A stretch of DNA of 64,000 bases from Rhizobium sp. NLR16a. Its GTDB lineage: Bacteria; Pseudomonadota; Alphaproteobacteria; Rhizobiales; Rhizobiaceae. Within the stretch, counting starts at the first letter, position 1. Every line of letters begins with the position of its first letter. Location of the stretch: contig NZ_CP072865.1 of the NCBI RefSeq assembly GCF_017948245.1, forward strand, positions 3,063,501 through 3,127,500, in the 5' to 3' direction. Under the pieces are notes generated by a model. That model was not told the DNA's origin. It was given only the letters and a program-made list of their open reading frames with translations, and made no database searches. Below are positions 8,623 through 15,828 of this stretch, piece by piece. Position numbers and translations under genes: made by a program.

Positions 8623-9198
8623 ATGATGAAGGTAACACATCTGGCATTGGCAGCGGCCCTTCTGGCCGGCACGGCGGCTTCCGGCTTTGCGCAGTCTTCG
8701 AGCACAGTCGGCACCGGCGGTTCGACGGCGGGCGGCGGAACTGCGAGCAGCACCGTCGGTACTGGTGGCAGCTCTGCCGGGGGCACCTGCCCGGCTGGTG
8801 CGACCAACTGCAATTCCGGTTCGTCCTCGACGCTCGGCACCGGCGGCTCGTCGGCTGGCGGCGGGACGTCGAGCAGCACGGTCGGTACCGGCGGCTCGGC
8901 CGCGGGCTCGGGCTCTGGATCCGGTTCCGCCTCTACGCTTGGCACCGGTGGCTCGTCGGCCGGCGGCGGCACGTCCAGCAGCAGCGTGGGCACCGGCGGT
9001 TCCGCCGCAGGTTCGGGCGATGCAAATTCGGCCTCGAGTGTCGGAACCGGCGCTTCGTCGGCGGATGGAGACAAGACCGGCAGCACCGTCGGCACCGGCA
9101 GCAGCGCGGCAGGCAGCTCGCACGACAACAAGGGCAAGAAAGGCTGCGCGCCTGGCCAGGTCAAGAAGGGTGCCGCCGGCACCGAGGATTGCAAATGA
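8623..9198 (+). CDS. secreted Gly/Ser-repeat protein (array gene 1)
   Basis: A 191-residue protein: signal peptide of ~24 residues (ALAAALLAGTAASGFAQ), then about ten imperfect copies of a Ser/Thr-Val-Gly-Thr-Gly-Gly-Ser-Ser-Ala-Gly-Gly unit, and a basic tail with a cysteine pair (KKGCAPG, EDCK). A further cysteine pair lies in an insertion in the repeat region (GTCPAGATNC). The start is ATG ATG at 8623 behind a GGAGG-like site (CGGAGGAATATCCT). It is low-complexity and probably extended or fibrous outside the cytoplasm. No enzyme motif is visible. It heads three similar genes read in one direction. Confidence 0.75.
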   Translation: MMKVTHLALAAALLAGTAASGFAQSSSTVGTGGSTAGGGTASSTVGTGGSSAGGTCPAGATNCNSGSSSTLGTGGSSAGGGTSSSTVGTGGSAAGSGSGSGSASTLGTGGSSAGGGTSSSSVGTGGSAAGSGDANSASSVGTGASSADGDKTGSTVGTGSSAAGSSHDNKGKKGCAPGQVKKGAAGTEDCK

Positions 9199-9250
9199 TG
9201 ATCCCGGCCGGCGCCTTCCGGGCGCCGGCCAAACTCTTGGAGAGAAACCA

Positions 9251-9595
9251 ATGACCCGGTTTTCCACAATCGCACTGGCCGCTTCGCTCATTGTGATCGC
9301 CGGCCCGACAATGTCGGAAGAGATCAAGCTCGACGACGGGACGACGTGCACGATCGTCCAATCCCAGGCGGGAGACACGTCAACCACCGTCACGGCCGGC
9401 AACGGGCACGTGTCCTCGTCGACCACGACAGGCAGCGGTTCGACCGGCTCCACTTCGTCATCCGCCTCGGCGGGCTCCTCGGCTGGATCGGGAAGCGTCG
9501 ACAGCTTTTCGACGGCAAGCGTGACCCGGCCGGACGGCACCGTCATCACGAAACGGTCCGATGGAACCTGCTCCATCACCAAGCCGAACAAATAG
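9251..9595 (+). CDS. secreted Ser/Thr/Gly-rich protein (array gene 2)
   Basis: A 114-residue protein with a signal peptide (residues ~1-22, ending TMSEE), a short ordered segment with one cysteine (LDDGTTCTIVQ), a central Ser/Thr/Gly/Ala low-complexity stretch, and a C-terminal segment that mirrors the first (RPDGTVITKRSDGTCSITK). The two DGT-C-xI motifs flanking the linker suggest a disulfide between the ends. The start is the ATG at 9251 with a GAGAG ribosome site. It lies 52 bases after gene 1 and 9 bases before gene 3, so co-transcription is likely. Confidence 0.7.
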   Translation: MTRFSTIALAASLIVIAGPTMSEEIKLDDGTTCTIVQSQAGDTSTTVTAGNGHVSSSTTTGSGSTGSTSSSASAGSSAGSGSVDSFSTASVTRPDGTVITKRSDGTCSITKPNK

Positions 9596-9604
9596 GAGAT
9601 GGCA

Positions 9605-10048
9605 ATGAAACCTATCAACTTTATCGCCGCCGCCTCGATCGCGCTCCTCGCATCGAGCCCGGCCGCCCTTGCGGAGGAGTGTAATGCGGCCGGAACCGTC
9701 GGCACGGCGGGAAGCGCTTCGGCCGGAGGCACATCCGCCAGCTCGGTCGGAACGGCGGGCGCCTGCCAGACCGATGGCGGCACGACATCGTCGATCGGAT
9801 CTGGCGGAAGTGCGGCCACGGTCGACGGAAAGGCGCAAAGCAAGACTCATATCAACGATAATGGCGACAAGCTGAAGGCGCAGACCAAGGCCCAGGCCGT
9901 CGACAAGGGCACGTTCAGCAAGTCCCGCACCAAGACCAGCACGGACGGCAGCTCGCTCGACAGCACGACTCGTACGATGTCGCATGTTCCGGGCGAAAAG
10001 CCGGTGAAAAGCACCACCACTCAGAAGATCATTCTGCCGGAACAATAA
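9605..10048 (+). CDS. secreted Ser/Gly/Lys-rich protein (array gene 3)
   Basis: A 147-residue protein with a signal peptide (ending PAALAEE), an N-terminal half using the same GTAGSxSAGGTSxSSVGTAG wording as gene 1, with two cysteines, and a basic, Thr/Lys-rich C-terminal half (KSRTKTSTDGSS, KSTTTQK). I prefer the ATG at 9605, which sits six bases after AGGAG; an in-frame ATG at 9599 overlaps that site. The three-gene run looks like duplication and divergence of one secreted module. Function is unknown. Confidence 0.7.
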   Translation: MKPINFIAAASIALLASSPAALAEECNAAGTVGTAGSASAGGTSASSVGTAGACQTDGGTTSSIGSGGSAATVDGKAQSKTHINDNGDKLKAQTKAQAVDKGTFSKSRTKTSTDGSSLDSTTRTMSHVPGEKPVKSTTTQKIILPEQ

Positions 10049-10055
10049 TTGCCCG

Positions 10056-10084
10056 GGGCTCGCCGCTTGAACTTCGACGAGCCC
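10056..10084 (+). terminator. possible hairpin after the secreted-protein array
   Basis: Seven-base arms GGGCTCG / CGAGCCC with a 15-base loop directly after the third gene, but no T-run; a weak terminator or mRNA-end hairpin. Confidence 0.3.
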
Positions 10085-10235
10085 TGCCCCTCCAGTATCA
10101 CCATTGAGCAGCGACCACGGAGCCGGTCGCTTGCCGCATCGCAGCCATGCTTGAGATCAGGTTGAGCTTTGCCCGGTGATCGTGTAAAGCCGCAGCATCC
10201 CCGCACAAGACCAGATTTCCAGCAAGGCGTGAACA

Positions 10236-10925
10236 ATGGACGGCTTCGATCTCATCATCTTCGACTGCGACGGTGTCCTCGTCGATTCCGAAATCATCGC
10301 GGCCGAAGTCGAATCCGCACTGCTGACGGAGGCCGGATATCCGATCGGCGTCGAGGAAATGGGCGAGCGTTTCGCCGGCATGACCTGGCACAACATCCTG
10401 CTGCAGGTCGAGCGCGAGGCCAGCATCCCGCTTTCGGCCTCGCTGCTGGATAAATCCGAGCAGCTGCTCGACCTCAGGCTGGCGAATGACGTCAAGGCGA
10501 TCCCGGGCGTCGAATTCGCCGTCTCCAGGCTACCGATGAAGCGCTGCATCTGCTCGAATTCGAGCACGAAGCGGCTCGACATGATGCTCGGCAAGGTCGG
10601 CCTGAAGCCGCTGTTTGCGCCCAACGTCTTCTCCGCCAAGGATCTCGGCGCCGACCGCGTCAAGCCGAAGCCGGATATCTTCCTGCACGGAGCAAGCCGC
10701 ATGGGCGTCTCTCCCGACCAGACGGTCGTGGTCGAGGATTCCGTCCACGGCGTGCACGCCGCCCGCGCCGCCGGCATGCGCGTCATCGGCTTCACCGGCG
10801 CCTCGCACAGCTACCCCGCCCATGCCGACAAACTCACCGATGCCGGCGCCGAGACGGTGATCTCACGCATGAACGACCTGCCGGGCGTGGTTGCCGCGCT
10901 GGCGGCGTGGGAAGGCGTGCTCTAG
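10236..10925 (+). CDS. HAD-superfamily hydrolase (subfamily IA phosphatase)
   Basis: A 229-residue haloacid-dehalogenase-fold phosphohydrolase. Motif I is FDCDGVLVDSE with the nucleophile and acid/base Asp at residues 10 and 12; motif II is the NSSTKR region; motif III/IV is KPKPDIFLHGA followed by VVEDSVHGVHAARAAGM. This is the phosphoglycolate/sugar-phosphate phosphatase type with a helical cap after motif I. The substrate cannot be assigned. The ATG at 10236 has AAGG eight bases upstream. It stands alone between the secreted-protein array and a repeat-rich gap. Confidence 0.88.
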   Translation: MDGFDLIIFDCDGVLVDSEIIAAEVESALLTEAGYPIGVEEMGERFAGMTWHNILLQVEREASIPLSASLLDKSEQLLDLRLANDVKAIPGVEFAVSRLPMKRCICSNSSTKRLDMMLGKVGLKPLFAPNVFSAKDLGADRVKPKPDIFLHGASRMGVSPDQTVVVEDSVHGVHAARAAGMRVIGFTGASHSYPAHADKLTDAGAETVISRMNDLPGVVAALAAWEGVL

Positions 10926-11020
10926 GCCTGGACCATTTCGCTCGGCTGCTGCCGATGCGGTCGCGGCACTACCTCTCCTCCGCGCCGGCGGGGCTTATGC
11001 ATCCCGGCACCACCTCTCCT

Positions 11021-11128
11021 CCGTCATCCCAGGGCTTGACCCTGGGATCTTTACTGTGGGCAATTAATTGAAGCCGAGTGCCTGGCTGTGGATCCCAGGG
11101 TCAAGCCCTGGGATGACGGAGTGTGGGG
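11021..11128. repeat. composite inverted repeat, copy A
   Basis: Two palindromic cores, CCCAGGGCTTGACCCTGGG and its mirror at the other end, flanked by GTCAT/ATGAC, with an AT-rich middle (GGGCAATTAATTGA). The whole ~108-bp unit is itself an inverted repeat, similar in size and form to rhizobial RIME-like mosaic elements. Confidence 0.6.
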
Positions 11129-11328
11129 TTGGCGTTCTCGCCAAACGCGCCGGCGGCGCAGCTTGTGAAGTGCCGCTGTTGCCGAAGCTCGTGCGGCGCC
11201 GCATCTGGTGTCGCTTCATGTGGCTGCTGAGGCGATGTACCCAGACACCACCTCTCTTGCGCGCCGACGGGGCCTATGCACCCCGGCACTGCCTCTCTCC
11301 CGCGCAGATGGGATTATGGGTCACGGCA

Positions 11329-11478
11329 CCACCTCTCCTCCGTCATCCCAGGGCTTGACCCTGGGATCCATGCGGCTGGCACTGCGTGAGGAGCGGCGAC
11401 ATTTCCCCGTGGGCAAGCAATTGAGGCCGAGTGCCGGTCGTGGATCCCAGAGTCAAGCCCTGAAATGACGGTGTGAGC
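11329..11478. repeat. composite inverted repeat, copy B
   Basis: Same ends and same middle phrase (GCAATTGAGGCCGAGTGCC) as copy A, with ~40 extra bases in the centre and a few changes in the right palindrome (CAGAGTCAAGCCCTGAAAT). Confidence 0.55.
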
Positions 11479-11550
11479 GTGGCAATGGCTGAGATTGCGG
11501 CTATGTCCTCTCGGCATCCAACGGATATCCCGAGCATGACAAAGGCAGGC

Positions 11551-12195
11551 CTAGCTGCTCTTCTTCGTCTTCGCCGGCTGGGTGTCGAAGCCGACGTTGA
11601 CGCGCACCAGGGCGCCGGCGCCGACCGGCATCTTGATGCCTTCCTTGCGGAAGATGACCTGCGTGCCCGGCGAGCCCGCCGGGATTTCGGTCGGGAACTT
11701 GGTGACTTCGGAGTAGAGCACGTTCTCGCCGTCGAGGACGCTGACGCGGATCGGCAGCGTCACCGGGCCGGGAGCGCCCGCCGGCCCGGTGATGAGGCGC
11801 AGTTGGGCGACGACGGTCATCGTCAGGTTGGTATCGTTCAGCATGCACTGGCGGGTGTAATCGCCGAAGGAGGCCTGGACGGCGATCTGCTGCGGATCGT
11901 CCTTCTTGCCCTTGGCGTAAGTGCGGAAGATCGCATCCTGATCGCGCATGAAGATCTGCGGGCAGGCGCCCTGGACGACCGGGGCGACGGTGCCCTGCGC
12001 AGTCGTGGCCGTGCCGATCGACGGATTGTTGGACGACGGATTGGCGGGCGCCAGTGGCATGATCTGGGCATTGCCGTTCGGCTGGGCGGGCGCTGCCTCC
12101 GGTTTGCTGTCGCCGCCTATGCCGAGCGAATTGCAGCCGGCGAGCAGGGCGACAAGAGAAGCGGAGACGATGAGACGCGAGACCTTGCCGAGCAC
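11551..12195 (-). CDS. putative lipoprotein
   Basis: A ~214-residue protein with a lipoprotein signal: a hydrophobic run ending in the lipobox LLAGC about 20 residues from the GTG start at 12193-12195, then a Pro/Ala/Asn-rich linker. The mature domain contains QGACPQIFMR, a second cysteine (RQCML), and a beta-rich part (LTMTVVAQLRLITGPAG, LPIRVSVLDGENVLYSEVTKFPTEI). It looks like a conserved rhizobial envelope lipoprotein of unassigned function. The GTG has a GGGG site nine bases upstream; a TTG seven codons earlier is also possible. It is divergent from thrC. Confidence 0.75.
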   Translation of the reverse strand: MLGKVSRLIVSASLVALLAGCNSLGIGGDSKPEAAPAQPNGNAQIMPLAPANPSSNNPSIGTATTAQGTVAPVVQGACPQIFMRDQDAIFRTYAKGKKDDPQQIAVQASFGDYTRQCMLNDTNLTMTVVAQLRLITGPAGAPGPVTLPIRVSVLDGENVLYSEVTKFPTEIPAGSPGTQVIFRKEGIKMPVGAGALVRVNVGFDTQPAKTKKSS

Positions 12196-12461
12196 GATAT
12201 TCCACCCCTTGCACAAGCGTTTCTTGGAGGCCCCATGTCTTTTGCGTGAGGCCTTTCACGACGGTTGGCGATGGTCTATATCAGCGGCTCAAACAAAAAT
12301 CGATTGGGTACGCGCCGTTTTGATGCACTTTTCGCCGCCGGATGCGGGCAACTTCGACAAGATAACGGCGATCATATGTCGGCAGGGCCGCACCTTCTCG
12401 GTTTCCGGCGAAGCAGGCCACGGCCGCGCCCGGCCGGATTTTCTCCAGCGATAGATCAAGG

Positions 12462-13886
12462 ATGACGAACGTGGACTATATCTCGACCCGCGGCGAGGCC
12501 CCTTCCCTCGGCTTTTGCGACGCCCTCTTGACGGGGCTGGCGCGCGACGGCGGGCTCTATGTTCCGCGTGAATGGCCGCACTTCTCCAAGAAGGAGATCC
12601 GGGCGCTCCGGGGCAAGAGCTATCAGGAGATCGCCTTCACCATTCTCTCGCCCTTCACCAATGGCGAGATCCCCGAGGCGACCTTCCGGGCAATGATCGA
12701 CGAGGCCTACGGCACCTTCCGCCATCCGGCGATCGCGCCGCTCGTCCAGACCGGGCCGAACAGCTTCGTCATGGAGCTGTTCCACGGCACGACGCTTGCC
12801 TTCAAGGACGTGGCGATGCAGCTGCTCGCCCGGCTGATGGATTATGCGCTGGAAAAGCGCGGCGAGCGGGCGACGATCGTCGGCGCCACCTCCGGCGATA
12901 CCGGCGGCGCGGCGATCGACGCCTTTGCCGGCCGCGAGCGCACCGACATCTTCATCCTCTTCCCGCACGGCAAGGTCTCGCCGGTGCAGCAGCGGCAGAT
13001 GACCACTTCGACGTCTTCGAATGTGCATGCGCTCGCCGTCGAAGGCAATTTCGACGACTGCCAGAACCTGGTGAAGGCGATGTTCAACGACGCGGCCTTC
13101 CGCGACAGGGTCCGTCTCTCCGGCGTCAACTCGATCAACTGGGCCCGCATCATGGCCCAGATCGTCTATTATTTCACGACGGCGGTGGCGCTCGGCGGGC
13201 CGGACCGGAAGGTCTCGTTCACGGTGCCCACGGGCAATTTCGGCGACATCTTCGCCGGCTACTGCGCCAAGCGCATGGGCCTGCCGATCGACCGGCTCGT
13301 CATCGCCACCAACGAGAACGACATTCTCACCCGCACGCTGAAGACCGGCCGCTACGACATGAAGGCAGTCAAGGCGACGAGTTCGCCGTCGATGGATATC
13401 CAGATCTCGTCGAACTTCGAGCGGCTGCTGTTCGAAGCCTATGGGCGCGATGCCTCGAAGGTGCGCGCCGCGATGGAAAGCCTCAAGCAATCCAACGGCT
13501 TCGAGATCGGCGCGCAAGCGCTGAAGGCGATCCGCCGCGATTTCCGCGCCGGCCGCGCCAGTGAGCGGCAGGTGGCCGAGACGATCCGCAAGACCCATGC
13601 CGAGACCGGTTATCTGCTCGATCCGCATTCGGCGATCGGCGTCTTCGTGGCGAAGAAGAAGGAAAAGGCGAATACGCCGATGGTGACGCTTGCGACCGCG
13701 CATCCGGCGAAATTCCCCGTCGCCGTAAAATCGGCCAGCGGTATTGACCCGGCGCTTCCGACGTGGCTTGCTGGTCTGATGCAAAGGGAGGAGCGCTTCC
13801 AGATCATCAAACCGGAGCTGAAAGCCGTTGAAACCTTTATCGGCCAGCACGCCCGCAGCGAGACGACAGCAGGCGCAGAAAGATAG
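12462..13886 (+). CDS. thrC: threonine synthase
   Basis: PLP-dependent conversion of O-phospho-L-homoserine to L-threonine, the last step of threonine synthesis. The 474 residues match the long bacterial class. The N-terminus has YISTRGEAPSLGF, the PLP lysine lies in TLAFKDVAMQ (Lys115), and the phosphate-binding loop is GATSGDTGGAA. The ATG at 12462 is used; a GTG nine bases further on has AAGGA at better spacing and is an alternative. The partner homoserine kinase is at 27093-28058, so the threonine genes are not clustered. It is followed three bases later by the M16 peptidase, suggesting one transcript. Confidence 0.95.
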   Translation: MTNVDYISTRGEAPSLGFCDALLTGLARDGGLYVPREWPHFSKKEIRALRGKSYQEIAFTILSPFTNGEIPEATFRAMIDEAYGTFRHPAIAPLVQTGPNSFVMELFHGTTLAFKDVAMQLLARLMDYALEKRGERATIVGATSGDTGGAAIDAFAGRERTDIFILFPHGKVSPVQQRQMTTSTSSNVHALAVEGNFDDCQNLVKAMFNDAAFRDRVRLSGVNSINWARIMAQIVYYFTTAVALGGPDRKVSFTVPTGNFGDIFAGYCAKRMGLPIDRLVIATNENDILTRTLKTGRYDMKAVKATSSPSMDIQISSNFERLLFEAYGRDASKVRAAMESLKQSNGFEIGAQALKAIRRDFRAGRASERQVAETIRKTHAETGYLLDPHSAIGVFVAKKKEKANTPMVTLATAHPAKFPVAVKSASGIDPALPTWLAGLMQREERFQIIKPELKAVETFIGQHARSETTAGAER

Positions 13887-13889
13887 CCA

Positions 13890-15185
13890 ATGACAGTTGA
13901 GTGCACCCGGCTCAAATCCGGGCTGACAGTAGTCACAGAAACCATGCCGCACCTGGAAAGCGTTGCGCTCGGAGTCTGGATCAAATCGGGATCGCGCAAC
14001 GAGACGGAAGACGAGCACGGCATCGCCCACCTGCTCGAACACATGGCCTTCAAGGGCACGGCGCGCCGCACGGCCCGCCAGATCGCCGAAGAGATCGAGG
14101 ATGTCGGCGGCGAGGTCAACGCCGCCACCTCGACCGAGACGACCTCCTATTATGCCCGGGTGCTGAAGGACCACGTGCCGCTCGCCGTCGACATCCTCGC
14201 CGACATCCTGACGGAATCGGCCTTCGAGGAGGAGGAGCTGGAGCGTGAGAAGCAGGTGATCCTGCAGGAGATCAACGCCGCCAACGATACCCCCGACGAC
14301 GTCGTGTTCGACCGTTTCTCCGAGGCCGCCTATCGTGACCAGACGCTCGGACGCGCCATTCTCGGCACGCCGGAGACCGTCGTCTCCTTCACGCCGCAGC
14401 AGATCCGCACCTATCTCGGCCGCAACTATACGACCGATCGGATGTTCGTGGTCGCCACCGGCGCCGTCGACCACCAGGAATTCCTGCGCATGGTCGAGCA
14501 GCGTTTCGCCAGCCTGCCGACGCAGCCTTCGGCGCCGCCGGTGATGGAAGCGGCGCGTTATATCGGCGGCAGCGTGCGCGAGCCGCGCGACCTGATGGAC
14601 GCGCAGATCCTGCTTGGTTTCGAGGGCAAGCCCTACCACGCCCGCGACTTCTACTGCTCGCAGATCCTCGCCAATATCCTCGGCGGCGGCATGTCCTCCA
14701 GGCTGTTCCAGGAAGTGCGCGAGTTCCGCGGCCTCTGTTATTCCGTCTACGCCTTCCACTGGGGCTTTTCCGATACCGGCATCTTCGGCATTCATGCCGC
14801 TACCGGCGGCGAAAACCTGCCGGAGCTGGTGCCTGTGATCATCGACGAGCTGCACAAGTCGGCCAGCGAGATCCACCAGAAGGAGATCGAACGCGCCCGC
14901 GCCCAGATCCGCGCCCAGCTGCTGATGGGCCAGGAGAGCCCGGCCGCCCGCGCCGGCCAGATCGCACGGCAGATGATGCTCTACGGCCGGCCGATCTCCA
15001 ATCCGGAGATGATGGAACGGCTGGAGGGCATCACCATCGAGCGGCTGACCGACCTCGCCGGCCGGCTGTTCTACGATACGGTGCCGACGCTTTCGGCAAT
15101 CGGGCCGCTGGAACAGCTCGCGCCGATGGAAGACATCATCGCCTCGCTTTCGGTCCCGGCGCCGAAGACGATGCAGGCCAGCTGA
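13890..15185 (+). CDS. M16-family zinc peptidase (mitochondrial processing peptidase-like)
   Basis: A 431-residue single-unit M16B metallopeptidase. The inverted zinc motif HLLEH occupies residues 47-51 (followed by MAFKGT), with the distal Glu ligand expected in the EEELEREKQVILQEI helix. The C-terminal half carries the pitrilysin-type R/Y signature (GGGMSSRLFQEVREFRGLCYSV). No signal peptide, so cytoplasmic. It follows thrC directly, an arrangement common in rhizobia. The physiological substrate is not known for such bacterial enzymes; peptide degradation is the usual inference. Confidence 0.92.
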   Translation: MTVECTRLKSGLTVVTETMPHLESVALGVWIKSGSRNETEDEHGIAHLLEHMAFKGTARRTARQIAEEIEDVGGEVNAATSTETTSYYARVLKDHVPLAVDILADILTESAFEEEELEREKQVILQEINAANDTPDDVVFDRFSEAAYRDQTLGRAILGTPETVVSFTPQQIRTYLGRNYTTDRMFVVATGAVDHQEFLRMVEQRFASLPTQPSAPPVMEAARYIGGSVREPRDLMDAQILLGFEGKPYHARDFYCSQILANILGGGMSSRLFQEVREFRGLCYSVYAFHWGFSDTGIFGIHAATGGENLPELVPVIIDELHKSASEIHQKEIERARAQIRAQLLMGQESPAARAGQIARQMMLYGRPISNPEMMERLEGITIERLTDLAGRLFYDTVPTLSAIGPLEQLAPMEDIIASLSVPAPKTMQAS

Positions 15186-15213
15186 GCCGACGTCCGTCTG
15201 CCGGGAGTGATCG

Positions 15214-15828
15214 ATGCCAAAATCGGTGTTTCGGTTCCTGTCGCGGCAGCCGGATGCGGTGGAGCTGGAGAATGAGAAATACCTCTTGCGCCTGCCGCGC
15301 TACCAGGATTTCACCCAGTGGCACCGGCTGCGCGCCGAAAGCCGCAAATTCCTCGAACCCTGGGAGCCGACCTGGCGGCGCGACGAGCTGACGGAGGGCG
15401 CCTACCGCGCGCGCGTCATCCGCGGCAAGCAGGAATATGCCTCGGGACAGTCGATCCCGCTGTTCATCTTCCTCAAGGAAAACCGCACGCTCGTCGGCGG
15501 CATCACCATCGGCTATATCAGGCGCGGTGCGGCACAAAGCTGCATGATCGGCTACTGGATGGGCGAACGCCATGCCGGCCAGGGGCATATGTATGCGGCC
15601 CTTCAGTTGGTTATTCCTTACATCTTCTCCGGGCTTGAGTTGCACCGTATTGAAGCAGCCTGTATTCCAGATAACGCGCGCAGCATGCGTCTGCTTGAAA
15701 AGGCCGGGTTTCAGCGGGAAGGTTATCTGCGCGGATATTTGAAGATCAACGGTCAGTGGCACGACCACGTGATGTTCTCACGGCTCGCCACCGATACGGA
15801 TAAAGGCAGGAAAACCGACAGCCGATGA
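15214..15828 (+). CDS. GNAT N-acetyltransferase, RimJ/RimL type
   Basis: A 204-residue acetyltransferase with the four GNAT motifs: LRLPRYQDFTQWHRLR at the N-terminus, GGITIGYIRRG (beta4), the acetyl-CoA loop GERHAGQGHMYAAL, and the late NARSMRLLEKAGFQREGYLRGY block typical of ribosomal-protein alanine acetyltransferases. The acceptor is probably a protein N-terminus, but it cannot be fixed from sequence. It lies 28 bases after the peptidase, and its stop overlaps the start of the next gene (ATGA at 15825-15828), so it is translationally coupled to the c-di-GMP protein. Confidence 0.9.
   Translation: MPKSVFRFLSRQPDAVELENEKYLLRLPRYQDFTQWHRLRAESRKFLEPWEPTWRRDELTEGAYRARVIRGKQEYASGQSIPLFIFLKENRTLVGGITIGYIRRGAAQSCMIGYWMGERHAGQGHMYAALQLVIPYIFSGLELHRIEAACIPDNARSMRLLEKAGFQREGYLRGYLKINGQWHDHVMFSRLATDTDKGRKTDSR

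Larger units (their letters stand above)
10926..11550. other. 625-bp gene-free gap filled with palindromic repeats
   Basis: No convincing gene on either strand. It holds two composite repeats (11021-11128 and 11329-11478), and the stretch between them repeats shorter phrases (CACCTCTC, CCCGGCAC, GCGCCGGCGG). Apparent short ORFs here are readings of the repeats. Confidence 0.6.

Noticed and set aside
8690..9120. Regularly repeated DNA that might be taken for a CRISPR array
   Set aside because: The repeats are in frame, imperfect and without distinct spacers; they encode Gly/Ser units of a secreted protein.
8560..9843. 427-codon minus-strand frame opposite the Ser/Gly array
   Set aside because: Pro/Val/Glu-rich reading of the complementary repeats; the plus-strand genes have signal peptides and ribosome sites, this one has neither.
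12456..14876. 806-codon open frame on the minus strand across thrC and the M16 peptidase gene
   Set aside because: Antisense shadow of two well-recognised genes; its translation is Arg/His/Asp/Gly-rich without any family motif.
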